Both the position numbers and the translations under genes were made by a program. From Tetradesmus obliquus (lineage: Eukaryota > Chlorophyta > Chlorophyceae > Sphaeropleales > Scenedesmaceae), in contig CP126205.1 of the NCBI GenBank assembly GCA_030272155.1, forward strand, positions 856,501 to 920,500: a stretch of 64,000 nucleotides of DNA, written 5' to 3'. Below, piece after piece: positions 41,618-55,108 of the stretch; position 1 is the stretch's first letter; each line of letters starts with the position of its first letter. The notes beneath the pieces were generated by a model. That model was not told where the DNA came from. It ran no database searches and saw nothing but the letters and a program-made list of their open reading frames with translations.

Positions 41618-44600
41618 ATGTTTCGAACAACAGCGACAATATTCAAGTGGTTGCTGCTGGCCTGCGTAGTGGCCGGCGTGACGTTGCTGTGCCACCACCA
41701 CTCTGCTGTAGGAGCACACATGCTTGATCGCCAGGATGCAGCTGTGCAGAAACCGTCCACGTCAGAGCCATGGACTGGTCTGCAGCTGTTGGTGAGTGAA
41801 GTTGGCTGCGACAGGGTCTGTGGTGTCTTCTGTGGTGGCATGGTGCTGCTCTGATTCTACTTCTGATCACATTCAGCATGCTGGCCAGCTCGCAGTGCTG
41901 CCTGATAGCTTGAGATGCAGAGTGGTTGCTCACAAGGCCGGTTGACTGACAGCAATGCTTCGACAGCCACTCAAGCTTGCGCCTTGGCAGCATGCAGATG
42001 TACCAGGTGTCCTGCGCTGTCACAGCGCCACAGTGTGGCAATGCCAGACGTCAGCTCTCGCGTTATCACGCTGGCTGAGCAACTGCTGCCTCTGTTGTGC
42101 CAAATCTGCTGCTCTTGCTGCTGGTATCTCTGCTCGCAGGCTTTGCACGATGTGTTTGCAGCCAGCAAGGCAGCAGTGGCAAAGCTGGATGAGGTCGCAG
42201 CAGAATCTACTGCCAGCGGTAGGGCCCTCACAACACGGAAGCTGCTGTGGCACCACACTGGAAATCACTGAGCAGCAACCGCAGCGGCAGCAGCAGCAGC
42301 AGCGGCGGCATCATGCCAGCCTGGCGAGCATATGTTCGTTGGTTACTAAATCAGTACACAGACAGCATCCGCTGAAAGCCACAATCAGCAGGGAGTGCAG
42401 CGTCAGCAGTGGACAGGAGCCAGCTGCACTGAAAGGTGACCAGAGGCAGAAGTGGGACCTGCATAGAGCCACTTGCAGCAGGTATGTTACTGATTTGCAT
42501 CCAAAGACATAAAACTTTAGTACAGCCAGGTATGCAGACCATGTTGTCAAGGCAGCATGCACAAGTGTCTCGTCCCAAGGTTGACTTGCCTGGCGGCTGC
42601 TACCGCGCCCAAGTCACTTTTGCAGGAGCTACATGTACCTTATCCTATGTGCAGCACATAGTATACGTGTTGAGCGGTGTGTAGTATATGTATTATAGTG
42701 TGCGTGGCATGGCGTGCAACCTGGGAGGCTTTCCATGTACAATTGATGTGCATCCCTTGTTTGTGTGGATGTCTGTTTCAAACAAGTACCGAAGACGCTG
42801 TGGCAGGCTGCTTCCTGGTTGTGTCGACATGTTTGGGCGGTTGCAAGTGACGCACTGCACGCATCAGCATGGGGAGAAAAACACAGCTTCCTTGGTGTTT
42901 GATGGTGATGTGTGCCATGTCTAGGCCATTAGCAGAAGAATTATCAGGGTTGGCAGCACACTGTGATGTGGTGAGCATGTGATACCATCACAACCAATGA
43001 TCGAGCTCATGGTGGTCTTTGTTAAGTGCTTGTCTACTTCATGTTTCACGTGCGTCTTCATTTTGAATGCTCAGCGGGGCATGGTGTGCCTGTTTTCGGT
43101 GCATGCCTTGGCTTGCTGCCAGTATGCTTGCAGCAGCAAGGACTGTCCTTCACACACTGTCGCACCTACTGGTACAACCATGGCTTCACTGACACCGATG
43201 TATTCGGCGTAAGCAGTTTGCAATCATGCAGAGGCGTGCATAGGGTTCACTGCATTGCAGGCACTGCATAAGCTGAGCATGCAGGCGTGCGCTGCAGAGC
43301 CTAGCACCAATGACGGAAGGACTGGGTACATTTACGCTAATCCTCATGAGCGGAGTATCGGCTCGCTGGGCTTGTGCCTGAGGGAGGTTTCAATCCTCCA
43401 AGTATTGCAGTGCCCTGCACCCCCACGACCATCATGATGGTGCGGCTGCAGCAAGGGCGCTTTTTACGCCTGTCAATGTACGTTGAAAGGTTACACCATC
43501 TTTGTGATGCAGCTGACAACAACCGTGCATGCAGGAGGGATGCCATCCCTCTTGCCCTTGCAAATGCTGCACCTCTCGTCGTATACCAGCTTTGTTTTAT
43601 ACCAAGGGATCAAAGCGCAGCGCGCCGTGTGCATCTCTGTGCCAAGCTGGGTCTAGTGGTTGCGCCTGCCAGGGCGCATGCCGTGCGGCATGCCATTTGC
43701 ATGTGCAGAGCTTCAGCACTGCTGAGCATGTGTTCTTGCAGGCGACCAGGCCAATCAGCATGCATGTGGTGTTTTGTGACTTGCTGCCTGTAGCTCGTAT
43801 GTGTACAGTATGGCCGAGCACGCCTGGCTGTGAAGCAGTCGTTGTGGCAGCAGCATCAAGTTTTGGGTGCTGTTTGCTTTGCACTTTGATAACTGTGTTT
43901 ACTGCAACTCTCCGCACAGCACCAGCCGGCGCATGATGTGCAAGCATTGCACATCAACTGCGTTCATGTGCAGCGGACTTGTGGATATGAGGTTGCAGGC
44001 GAGACAGTTGGCTGACGAATAGCTGAGTGGCTGCATCACTGTAGCAACGTAGTCTTAAGACTTAGGCATGAAGTATATACCTGGTTGTGGAACAGCGAAC
44101 TGGCGGTACAGCCACAGGACACCACTGGCATGCGGCACCGGGTGCTAGTGACTGTCGTCGTCCTGGCTTTATGCGTTGTTCGCTTCTAGGGCATCTGAAA
44201 ACAGTAAATGAACCAACTGGGAACACCACATGCAGACTTTGACCTAGTTGGCCGCATTTTGCTCAATCGTTTGCAAAGCAGATCAGTACGGGCCTCTCCC
44301 GCCGCGGCCCGCGTTTCTTGGCAATGAGCAGTCCTTGACAAACCATTGCTGAACATAAAACAGCAGGCAGTGTAGGTGATAACATGCTCTTTACTCACCG
44401 AGTCCTCGCAAAAAGGATATGACAACTACTTCACTTCAGGTCCCACCCGGCATTACTACTTATCGACCTACACGCTTGACAGTTGGTCACCAGCAAAAAA
44501 AACTGTTTCATACACTATAAGCAAACCATTTGCAACTTAGTGAAAGGGAATAAGAGGCTAGGGAAGAGCATGCAGCATACTGCACGTAGGCAGTGGTAGC

Positions 44601-46915
44601 GTCCAAGCCAGTCTTTGTCAGCTGTAATTACTGATATAGTACAAAATAATTGCTTTCGAGGGCTCCAGTCTTGCAGAAGCCCTCGCGACACAATACGCAG
44701 CGTTTCGAGCTACTGCAGTGGCAAGCACAGGAGCAGTATGGCATCATGTGCGCTTGCTTGCGCACCTCTGGTGCAAATTACACCAGCACATCTATCCGGG
44801 CTATTCCAAGGTGAGCAGAGGGCCCAGTACAGCCATGCGACCGCCAAAAGCAGCAGCATGTCGTCCAGGGAACAGACTGGAGGGGCATTTGCTTGTGTAA
44901 ACGTTTAATAATATACTTTCAAGTTTGATAAAGACAAGTAAGCCGCTTCAATGCACACCGTAACACGTGCGTCTTGTTTCCTTGCACAGTGCGGCCATGC
45001 CTGGACTCACGGCTGTTCCAGCGTCTAGACAGGAAGGCACTCATGGCTCTGGCACTCGTTGTGGACGCCTCAGCAGAGCGGGCAGACAAGGTGAGTGCTT
45101 GGGGTATATGTAGGCAATACATGAGCAGCACTAGCAATCAGCCTGGCCATACTATGACCAGCAGGACAGAGCAGCAATAGCAGACGCTGGAGTACAGCAG
45201 CTACACAGCAGCAACCCGTGGCAAGCGCGCCAGATGCATAAATAATTGTTGGTGCATCCGGCTCAACCTTCTGTCAATGTTGCTGCCACTGCAGGTGAAA
45301 GGTGCTGTGTTCAGTCAGCAGGGCGCACTGCAGCAGATAGAGGCCATGTGCCGGATACACAGACCAGAGCAAAAGCCACTGGTGGGTGTTATTGCAGGAA
45401 GCTTCGGACACTTGAGCTATTGCTAGTGCTTCCATACGCATTTCAGTGAGGCATGAACAGCCCACTGACCAAGTGCAGTAGCACAGCAGACGAAACATAC
45501 TGGAGCCAGATGCGCTCACTTTCAACAGCAAAGTATGATTTCAGCAACATGACAAAAAGTATTTCCTTGTTTAGCAGGATATTGTTTCCTCTAATGTTGC
45601 AATGACAGCAGCCATGCACGATGTCTGGCAGGCAGCCTGCTCCCGCTGCTTCGCCTGCAACCTGGCTCAAGCAGGCAACGTGCCTGTTCATGCATGATAC
45701 ATGTGCAGGACACGCTGGCTGAGATGGGAATCCTCGACTTTGTACCATACCTGGCGCGGCAGCTGGTACCAGCCAAGCAGGCAGATGCGCAGCCAAGCAT
45801 GCCACCAGGTACGCGAGCATACTGCAGCCGCAGCTGCAGCCAGCAGTCAGCAGCATGCGCAGCATGTCATCTATCCTGCAAGTGCAGTAGCTGTTGTCCA
45901 ACAGTTGACAAGTGCTTCAGTGGCTCTTGCAAGCTGATGAGGCGGGTTCCTGCAAGCAGACATGCATCTTGGCAGTGGCAACATCTTTACACTACAGCAG
46001 CAGGTGCAGAGTACTGCAAACCTTGCGACGTCTACAGCGCTGGAGCGTGGTTTAGCTTGGCAGGAGTACAGTGTCTGATTCTGCGGCCTGTGTTTCACAA
46101 TGCCCTGCAGGTGCTGCCTACATGAACTATGTGAGCATGCTGAACCAGACAGTGATGATGAGCACGCAGCTGTACAACGACGCCACCAACCCAGCACACC
46201 ACAAATACACGGCGCACCAGGTGGCGCTGCTTTATGTGAGTATGATGGACAAACAGATGTCAAGCTCTTCTAAGATAGCAGCAACCGCAACTGCAGGTGT
46301 AGCAAGCGTTGTTCCTGGAGTACATAAGTCTGTTTGAAAGCAGTTCATCCAGAGGAACATGATTGATGTAGTCAATCAACAGCGGCCGGGCCAGTGCTAC
46401 ATGTACAGCTGCTGCTTGCAGTAGACTGACAACCTGCTGCTCTGTCCTGCTGCCCCTGCAGCAAGCGCTCAACATGCTGCAAGGCGAGACCAAGCCCATT
46501 CGGCGGCTGATAGAGGGGCGCTTCGATGACATCAAGGCCATCACGGAGAGCCACACACCATACCTAGACCCGGAGCTGAGCAGCTGGTGAGTTTGGCTGT
46601 GCTGTTGTTGCTCCACTTGAAGTTGCAGGCAACATTCAAACTGTGGTATTGCATAGACGAGCATCAATACGTTGGGAGATGTTGAGCTGTGAATTGTGCC
46701 ACCCTGGTAAGGCCACTGCAGGCCACATTCTCTAGAGACAATAGGCAGCAACGGCTGGAGCTGCATGCTGACTTCCATTGCTGCTGCTGCTGCTGCTGCT
46801 ACTGGTGTGCAGGCTGCAGGGCATCACATGGGTATGCCGGGAAGAGGTGACGGTGTGCCCAAGCTACGTGCACCGGCGGCTCAGCCCCATGCTCACATGC
46901 GTGACGCAGCAGTGA
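41618..46915 (+). CDS. Uncharacterised secreted or membrane-anchored protein (middle exons unresolved)
   Basis: The start is ATG 41618 (MFRTTATIFKWLLLACVVAG), a signal peptide or anchor. Supported exons are 41618-41791 and 42140-42218 (ALHDVFAASKAAVAKLDEVA). Six further exons are phase-coherent to the stop: 44990-45090 (LDSRLFQRLDRKALMALALV), 45295-45381, 45709-45808 (TLAEMGILDFVPYLARQLVP), 46111-46235 (AAYMNYVSMLNQTVMMSTQL), 46462-46586 (QALNMLQGETKPIRRLIEGR) and 46813-46915 (LQGITWVCREEVTVCPSYVH, stop TGA). Between 42219 and 44989 some segments look coding, for example 43134-43208 (HCRTYWYNHGFTDTDVFG) and 43262-43380 (GYIYANPHERSIGSLGLCLR), but I could not close the phases. No family is recognised. 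It could be two genes if the middle block does not join. Confidence 0.55.
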
Positions 46916-49379
46916 CTGCGCGCACTATCAGCAGCCTTGCCAGCTCCATTGCTGCCGCTGAACTATAGGTTAGGCAGCTGCAGCGGGCAGGTTCCATCTG
47001 TGTGTCTTTACGCCTGTGAATAAGAGAGGAACGGCAGCCACCAGTGTGGTTGAAGGGATCGCCTGCAGCGTTGCAATAACCATGCTGTGCGTCATCAGCA
47101 GTGACCCTGACATTGGCCGGTGTTGTGGTCCGGTGCTGGGTTATGCCGGGTTCAACCAACACTGAAGGGAGGTGCACCTGCACACTGTGCTGGTTGACGT
47201 CAGCTGCTGATTGAACAGGGTTTGTGTGCCTTTCATTTCTAGGAATGTTGTCCACGGCCAGCGCCATAACGCCATTTCATCTCTTGATTGCTAAACGCCC
47301 CTCCAAGCCCAGCATGTCTTGTGCTATGCCTCTTGGAAGATGACAAGGGTGTGACAATGCAGGCAGGCAGGTCCTGTTTGGACTCAGGATGTCAGCCCAT
47401 GTGCACTGGCCGTGACTGTAGTGACGCCATCCCTCCACACACAAATGCACAGCCAAGCACTGGAACTAGGTAGTTTCTTTGGTGTGCGTGTCAGCAATGT
47501 GAGCTTGTACATGTGAGTATCCCTTTGATGCAACCTGGCTGCACTCGACCGTCTGTGTGTGTCTGTGTTGGTGTGTGGCCGTGTGCCTACAACCATCCCT
47601 TGTGCTGCTGGACTGCGTTTTGCAGTCTGCAGTTTGCTGGTTCTGCTGTGCTGCTTGCAGCCATCGCTGCACAAGCATGCACAGAAAGTGCAGTTACAAT
47701 GCCTTGTTTAGCATGGGCAATTTATTGTAGGTTCAGTGGCGGAATATTGCAGAAGCACTTGCCTGCAGGCAACCAAAGGTTTCATCTACCGAGGCTTGCG
47801 GCCATTGTGGTTTGCTCATTGTTTCAGCAGCTGAGAACCATGTGTCCCCATACACCAGGTCCTGGCATGCAACCCAGGCTGGGGGGGCTTGCCTTTCAAG
47901 CAAGCTTCCTCAGCAGCAATGTCTGCTCACAGTCATGGTGTGGCAAGCGGTTGACACGGCCACTGCCAATGCCAGGGCAAGTTAACCTGCTAGTTCATGG
48001 GGTCTACCGTCTAGCCTGATCAGACTGTGCTGGTTTGGCTCAAATTGCAGGGCAGGGGAGGGGGCAGCCTTGTCTGTGGCATGTCTGGACTACATCGATT
48101 TGCGAATGTACATGTGTCTGAACAAGCCCCTTTGCTTGCAGCAGCTTTTCACAGCTGGGCAACGCAGCTAGTTGATGCTATCATCCTGGGGCTGTCTTCC
48201 CTGCTTTGTGGGCGCACCATCTGTGCTGCCGATTTGGTGGCATATAATGCCGTAGGAGCAGCCTATCTTGGAACTGCATGCAGACATGCGTTTCAGGCTG
48301 TGTTGCATTGTATGGCTAAGGTTTAGGGGCATCCTAAAGATGCCTGGGTCCATCACTTTTCCCCTTTGATGGCTAGCGTGTCTGAAAGTTGCCTTTCTTA
48401 CTGGATCGAATGCTGTTGCCACATACGTCATGTATAAGAACGAATCTACACATCCGCAGAGTCCTCACGGACTGCATTGGATGCGAAACTGCACATTCAA
48501 GCAAAGCTGCGTCAGACTAACACAGGGCGTTATGTTAACACGTGTTCGTGTAAAATGACGAACTCTATACAAATGTACCCATGTTTCATATAACCTGCCA
48601 GCATCTTGCAGCTGCGTGGTACGTAAGACGCCCACAGCCCGGCTATGTGCCAGGCGATGTGCCCGGCTGTGTGGGCTGCACAACAGCTGCAGGTTGCTGC
48701 GCCATACTCAGGGATGCATACAGCCTGCCAGCTGTAGGCTGCTGCGTCATGCGCCTGCATAACAGCTCCAATCAACATGCACCACAGCAGCCGCCACTGC
48801 CCAGCGGCGTGGCCATGCAGTGCCTAGCACAGCTCCTCCTGGCCCCCATCTGCTGCACATCCAGCGCTTGCTACAGAACCGCAATGTACAGTCAGCTAGT
48901 GCCACTGCCACTGCAAGCTGCAAATGTGCACAGTGATGTGATTATGCTCACAATCCTGCAGGGATTTCCTCAGGAAAGTTTCCTGCAGGAACATGTCCCA
49001 GGAGAGTCGCGGCATGCCTGCTGAGCATCAACAGCAGCGCGGCTGCTGCGTTATATTTGCCTGACCTCTGCCATGCCAATGCATGCTAATGCAAAAGAAT
49101 TACTAAGAGGTTGCAGTGCTTATAGTAGCACGTCCCATCTCAAAAGGTGCCAGGACATACACTCGACCACCTCCCTCATTGCAGTGCATCTGCTAGGGCT
49201 GCTACCAGCCCATTGAATGTTGAAAAATTGCGCGACACAATGTGCACTGGCAGCCCCAGCACATCGCCTGCTGTGACCCGACCACTGCTGCGGCTAGCAG
49301 CATGCTGAGCATCAGTAGCCTGATACGGCAGCTCGGCTGCTGCATCCTACTTGCAGGCTGCCAGCCAGTCCACTGCCTG
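46916..49379. other. Convergent intergenic region
   Basis: This lies between the 3' ends of the uncharacterised gene and the UROS gene. Apart from the duplicated UROS 3' end at 49181-49275, no gene was seen. Open frames at 47513-48019 and 48027-48326 have no recognisable product. Confidence 0.45.
49181..49275 (-). repeat. Duplicated 3' end of the UROS gene beyond its stop
   Basis: This is a near-identical copy of 49384-49478. On the minus strand it reads VHIVSRNFSTFNGLVAALAD and then diverges around the stop. The unit is about 203 bp. Confidence 0.9.
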
Positions 49380-51454
49380 CTAATGCAGTGCATCTGCTAG
49401 GGCTGCTACCAGCCCATTGAATGTTGAAAAGTTGCGCGACACAATCGGCACTGGAAGACCCAGCACATCCCCTGCCCCAGCTGCTGTGTACGGCCCGTGT
49501 GCTGCCAGCACGGTGCAGTGCTGCTGCACAGCTGACACCACAGCTTCCTTGCCATCCATCAGCAGGCACAGCCCTTGTGCCTGCGCAGAAACAGATTGTG
49601 CAGCAGCAGCGGCAGCAGCAGCAGCAGCAGTAGCAGGAGCAGCAGCAGCGGCATGATGTTGGCGTAGCGCCTGTTCAATAGGTACCTGACGCGGCCTGCT
49701 GCTGCCGGTCGAAGCCCGGGGGTTACTCACCAAGCTGCAGCCTCCTTGACGCAGAAGGGTGCCACGAGCATGTCTGGTGCTGCACATGCTTGCCTGATAC
49801 CACTCTCCTGCAGTACCGCCATTGCAAGCCGCAGCTCTGCTGAATTTCACTGCCACTGCATGCTGCATTGCTGCCGCATTGCAATCAAGGTATGTGCGAC
49901 GCTGCTGCACCGGGCAGCACGCTGAATGGAACTGCCACGCCTTGCTGTGCCTGCTCAGCAGTCTGCAGTCTGTCGCATGCGCAGGCACGGCAACAGAATG
50001 ACGGAGCCAAATACAGCAGTCCGCTACCAATGCATGTCATATGCCTGCCGCCACCTACCTCTGCTGTGCTGCTAAAAGCAATGGCATCAAAGTACCCCTG
50101 CTGCAGCAGCGCAGCCTCCTTTGCGCAGCACTCAGGGCCGGGCAGTCCCAGCGAGGTGAGGTAAGCAGGCACACGCAACGCATCGGCACCAGCTGCTGCC
50201 AAGGCATCCATGAAGCGAGGCACAATGGGCGGCTCCACCAGGCCGCCTGCATGAAAGGCAGAAACCAACCACACACGTTGTGAAAACCTGCCAAGCTGCA
50301 GTGTTTCGCTGCCACGGCATCCATGAAGCGAGGCACTATGGGTGGCTCCACCAGGCCGCCTGCAGGGACCCACCATGCATGGTTGTGTAACATGGCATTG
50401 CTGGGACGAAAATGTTTCTGCTGGCTGCGAAAAAGCAGCAAGAAAGCCATGCAAGCTGGCTGTGAGGCAGTTGCCTCAACAGTGCTAGATGCTGCATATG
50501 CTCCACAACTGCATCCCCACTACTAGCAGCTGCAGGCACTGCATGCAGGCCAAGCCCATGCATGCAACTTACTCATGTTCATTACATGTGGAGCACACAC
50601 ACAGTGCACACAGTCGATAGTCAACAGCTGCACCCTTTGTCCCTGCAAGCATGCACGCTGGCTGAACACGCACCTGCAACATGTGGCACAGGGCACAGTA
50701 TGTGTGCCCCTGCTGCCTGGCTTGTTGCAGCCAGCTCAGCTGCCAGGCCCTTGGTGCTCGCTTCTTTTGGTGACACATGCACCTGCAGCAGCAGCAGCAG
50801 CAGCAGCAGCACCAGCAGCAGCAGCAGGGTGGCAGTCTGACAGCAGTGACAGCCACGGGCGTCAACTGCCACAGGGATTGTGACAACGCACAGTGCATTG
50901 TGCACTGCTGGCAGTGCACATCATAAGGCCCCCTGAGGCATGGATGTGCTACCCCACGCACACCACGCCCAGCCGGTGCAATATTTTTTTAAATACGACG
51001 TGCATCCATCCTTGCAGCAGGTTATGCTGTAATGCCTCATATACCCGCTCCATATGCTTTCATACCTGCAGCCCCGCATCTCTGAGGACCTGACCATCTG
51101 CTCCTAACGCACACAGCTTGATGCCTGACTGCTGCACATACTGCACCGCTTCTTCAGGGCCTGTAACATTGACAGCCATACAACAGCAGCAGCAGCAGCA
51201 GCAGCAGCGGCAGCAGCAGCAGCAGCAGCAGCGGCAGCAGCAGCGGCAGCAATATAAGCGCAGCAACATAAGTGCATGGCAGAGGACTGTGGTCGCAGCC
51301 GGGGTGAATGCACTTGCCTGTCTCTATTGCAACGCCACAGCACTGCTGACTGTACATATTGTGTGAGGTAAACACCAGTAGAACACTGCATATGCACTGT
51401 TGTGATTCTTGCGAGATGTGCCGCCTTTCAGATCCTTCCTCAGCTGCTGCTGCA

Positions 51455-51491
<37 letters not shown>

Positions 51492-52238
51492 TGCTCACCG
51501 CCATGCAGCGCTGCAAGGCGCTCCAGCACTGCCAGGATGCCATTCTTTGATGTGAAGGCGAGGTGGCTGTATGACTCGAGCTGTTGCAAGGAATGGTCCA
51601 GCTGCAGCACAGAATGCAATTGCACATACACAGGTGTGAGCATGGCGCATGATTCCAGCAGGCATGTGAAGGCTGGATGGCTGTAATACTCTAGCTGTTG
51701 CAAGGAGTGGTCCAGCTGCATTGCAGTGCAGTTTGACAAAATGCATGTGCACATACAGAGGTCAGCACAGAGCAGAGCGCCAGCCGACAACAGACTGCGA
51801 TGTTACAGCACCAGCTGTGTTGCAGCTATGCTGTACACCGTACTGCAATGCTGCATCATGACTTGCAAAACACTACTGCAATGCGTGTAATGCTGTTATG
51901 CTGTGCTCTGCTGCAGCGTCTCCACCAGTAAAGGGAGCTGCTGCTGCTCAACACTGCTGCAAGCATAGGTCAAGGTGTGCATCAGTGTGTTCCACACACG
52001 CCTGCCAGCCGCCTGTAGATACAACAACAGCGCTGCTGTTGCGTATGGCAAAGGCAGCTGGGCAAGCTGCATCCCACTGCTTCAAAAGCAATGCATATTT
52101 CCACTGTTGCTCTCCTGCCCACCTGCTGCCAGTGCTGCTGCTCAGAAAGCCGGCTGATGGCCACCCCAGGTACCCAGGTTGGGCGTGCTCCAGCATCCAC
52201 CAGCAATGCTGTGAGCTTGGATGCATACTGGCGCGGTG
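49380..52238 (-). CDS. Uroporphyrinogen-III synthase (HemD/UROS family), N-terminal exon not resolved
   Basis: Exons 5' to 3': 52123-52238, 51499-51601, 51066-51160, 50674-50782, 50059-50246, 49380-49580 (stop TAG at 49380). All phases match and give about 270 residues, near the usual length of the mature enzyme. UROS closes hydroxymethylbilane with D-ring inversion to make uroporphyrinogen III, the common precursor of chlorophyll and haem. Family landmarks in order are QYASKLTALLVDAGARPTWV, YSHLAFTSKNGILAVLERL (the FTSkN motif), LCALGADGQVLRDAGLQV, LAAELAATSQAAGAHILCPV, YFDAIAFSSTAE (second lobe) and LAAHGPYTAAGAGDVLGLPV followed by NFSTFNGLVAALAD. The start with the expected plastid transit peptide lies upstream of 52238 and was not found. 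Sequence similarity in this family is always low; the order of motifs carries the call. Confidence 0.82.
50296..50362 (-). repeat. 5' relic of UROS exon 50059-50246
   Basis: An acceptor (ctgcag) and the GLVEPPIVPRFMDAVAA coding start are repeated upstream of the genuine exon. Confidence 0.92.
51183..51252 (+). repeat. CAG/CGGCAG microsatellite in UROS intron
   Basis: A run of CAG units with CGG interruptions lies upstream of exon 51066-51160 on the coding strand. Confidence 0.92.
51660..51745 (-). repeat. 5' relic of UROS exon 51499-51601
   Basis: An acceptor (gcaatgcag) is followed by LDHSLQQLEYYSHPAFTC. The genuine exon reads LDHSLQQLESYSHLAFTSKN. Confidence 0.92.
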
Positions 52239-52957
52239 CTGCAGGTGCACAGAGCCCAGCAGCAGTGTCAGCAATTGCTTGCGCAAGCAGACAAGGTGAC
52301 TCAGCCAACACACAAGGCAACAGAACATGGGCCAGCTGGAGCGGGAAGGCAAGGGTTCGTTGTTTGTCTAGAAGCAGGGCAGATGCTGCGTGCTCAAGTG
52401 CTCAGCACAGAGGTCAAGCTGGCTGCTGAGCACGCACAATCGAACCAACACAAACAGACCTGTGATCAGGATTCTCTTGTTTAGTAGGGGCAGATGGTCA
52501 AAGGTTGCCAGGACATCACACTGCAAATGAATAGAGATCGTCTTTCAATACTGCGAAGCTGCTGCTGACGTTGCATGCTTTGTATGCTATGTGTAAATGC
52601 TGACTGGTTTGGTGTGCATGTGTAATGGCAGCAGAGTTCACCTGGCTGCCAGGAGCCACAGCAGCAGCCCTGCACTGCGTCCTGCAAGCTGTTTTGGGTA
52701 ATATTGGTGTAACAAATTTTGTTTGTATGCAGTGTTTGTGTACAGAAGCCTGCATGGGTGCAAAACTTCACCACCAGGCCTGATCAGCCTGCTGCTCTGG
52801 TTAGGTGTGTTAAAGGCAGTACGTATGTTTGTGTGTACTGTGCTTCATGATATAATGAAAACTAATTATCGCAAATACATTCTGGATGCTTGCTGTGCTG
52901 CTCGTGAGAAGATCTGCAGTATGTCATGCCTGCAGAGCGGTTTTGGCGAGTGAGCGC
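52239..52957. promoter_or_regulatory. Divergent region between UROS and the Mpv17-family gene
   Basis: This should contain the missing UROS first exon and both promoters. No clear transit-peptide exon or core promoter was identified. Confidence 0.35.
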
Positions 52958-55108
52958 ATGATGACGCCACTCGCCACCGCTCTTCATCCCTTTACAAAAC
53001 CCAAAAGATTACAGCCTATAAAGCTGCATCATGCCCAGCTGTTCTGGCAACGACAACCCTGCTACTGCTTCCGCTTCTGTCGTGCTCGCGTACTACGTGC
53101 TCTGCTGCTCCTCTTCATAACTTTGAAACGTAAAATTACAGTTGAGGACGTCCAGCGCATGCTAGGTGTGTTCCTGCAGGGAACACTTTTCCTGCTTGCC
53201 ATGGCAGCTTCAGCGAGGGCGCTGATTATGGGCAAGACGTCCAGCTTTTGGGCTGGATACTGTGACCAACTACGCAAGCGGCCCATCCTGACCAAGGCAG
53301 CCACAGGTGGGTACATCGGCTGTTGACTCACGACATCCCTGGACTCTTCGGCAGGCATCCATGCAGCTGTGGTTGTAAGCTCCAGCTGTGTCCCCGTCAT
53401 ATGATTGTGTTTTCTGTTTGTTTGTAAAGCCGCATGACAGCTGCAGGGGTAGGATTTATACACGTCTGGCCATTCCGTTTGCAATGCTGCTCACCTGTCC
53501 GACTCCTGCTTGCCATGTCCCCACCTGCTGCTCGTGTACAGGCGTCGTTGGGAGCCTGATTGGTGATGGCGTTGCACAGTACAGCAGCAGCAGGAGCGTC
53601 AGCCGCAGCAGCAATGGTCCTATGTTCAGCTATGATGCTGCGCGCGCGGCGCGCCTGTGTGGCTACTCTGCAGTGATTGGTTCTCCTATCGGCCACTATT
53701 GGTTCCAGTTCCTAGACAAGGTGAGCTGAAGCATCTTGGTGGCAGTATGTTTGCTTGCAACACGTGAATGGGTTGCACGTTGTTGGCATTGTTGGTCGCA
53801 GCTGTGCAGCGGCAGCGGCAGCAGCAGGAGTGGCGCTGGGTGCAGTGCGCTGCTGCAGCTGCAGCAAAGGTGGAACTGTGTGCTGCCAAGTGCATGCTTG
53901 TGGCAGCTGTAGTTGCCCTTTACGTGGTATGGTAGCGCTGTTTGTGCATTAGCAGCATCCAGTGCAATGCACATGGTCAGGCTGCTGGGCAGTGATGACA
54001 TCATCAAAGTTGCAGGGGCAGCAGTAGTAAGGGCAGTCTGCACTGGCCGCCTGCAATACTACTGCTGGCCCTGCATATCTGATGCAGAGTAGCAGCAAAG
54101 CAACTGCTTGTTGCATGCAGAGCTCGTGTTTTCATGGGATCACGCACAACATCAGCAGCAGTCAAGGATTGTTACAGCAGGAAGTTCACCCATCAACATG
54201 CTGTCATGCTGACTCATGCCTCTGTTGTGCTCTGCAGTTCATCTTCCCCAATGCTATGGGGCACCCCATGACAGCTGTCGTCAAAACGCTGCTGGACCAG
54301 GTCATCATGGCACCTGCAGGTGTGCAGCAGTTGACAGCATGTGCATGAGCGTATGCTGGGAATGTGCCGTGCCTGCAGCGCTTGCAGGAACTTGCAGGAA
54401 CTGGTATGCAGGCAGTGTGCATCCGCACCAGTTGCTGTTGGATGTGAGCAGGCCGGTCTGGTTGCAAGCAGCTGCCCTGTGTCAATCTGTACCATCTGCG
54501 GCGCCGTATCACTCCCAATTGGCAACTTCAATTTTTTTTACGATGCTTGTGCCATTGTTTCAACACTGCTTGCGTTGACACTGCTGGCGCCACTGCTTGC
54601 AGGAATTGGGCTGTTCTTCTGCGCCATGTCCATGCTGGAGGGCAACAGCTTGCAGGAGGCCTGGGCCAGCACCAAGCAGAAGTTTGCGCCCACGCTCAAG
54701 GCCAACTACCTGCTGTGGCCCGCAGCCAACCTGGTCAACTTTGCGTTTGTGCCGCCCGCGCAGCGCATCCTGTACTGCAACGTGGTCTACGTGAGTGGCC
54801 TGCTGGCTGGGTGCTGCTGATCGTGCTGGTTGGTGCAGAGCAACAGGGGTTGCAGCACATTTGTGACTATGTAGACCGCATGCAGTTGTCACCAACTGCG
54901 TCGCTGGCGATGTGCTGATGCTGTGCTGTGCCGGGCTTGGGCATAAGTCGGTGAACAACAATGCAGATGTCCCTCATATGCTTTGGCCGTGCTGCTGTGC
55001 CTGTAGATCTTCTGGGCTTCCTACCTGTCAGCCATGGCCTCCAAGAAGGGCAGCAGTGAGGATGAGATGCTGCTGGAGCCAGCATACCTGGCACAGAAGG
55101 AACTGTAG
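52958..55108 (+). CDS. Mpv17/PMP22 family membrane protein
   Basis: Exons: 52958-53306, 53542-53720, 54238-54319, 54603-54790, 55007-55108 (stop TAG). All phases match; the total is 900 nt, 299 aa from ATG 52958. If the ATG at 53228 (MGKTSSFWAGYCDQLRKRPI) is used, the protein is 209 aa, closer to the usual 180-230. The first 90 residues of the long form would then be absent or act as targeting sequence. Family features are WAGYCDQLRKRPILTKAATG, VVGSLIGDGVAQ, RLCGYSAVIGSPIGHYWFQF, LLDQVIMAPAG, FAPTLKANYLLWPAANLVNF with VPPAQRILYCN, and FWASYLSAMAS. These proteins form channels in the inner mitochondrial or peroxisomal membrane; the location here cannot be read from the sequence. A relic of the last exon lies 120 bp past the stop. 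Confidence 0.9.

Noticed and set aside
47513..48326. Possible gene in the convergent gap
   Set aside because: The frames are open but lack recognisable domains, splice-coherent partners or a plausible start context.
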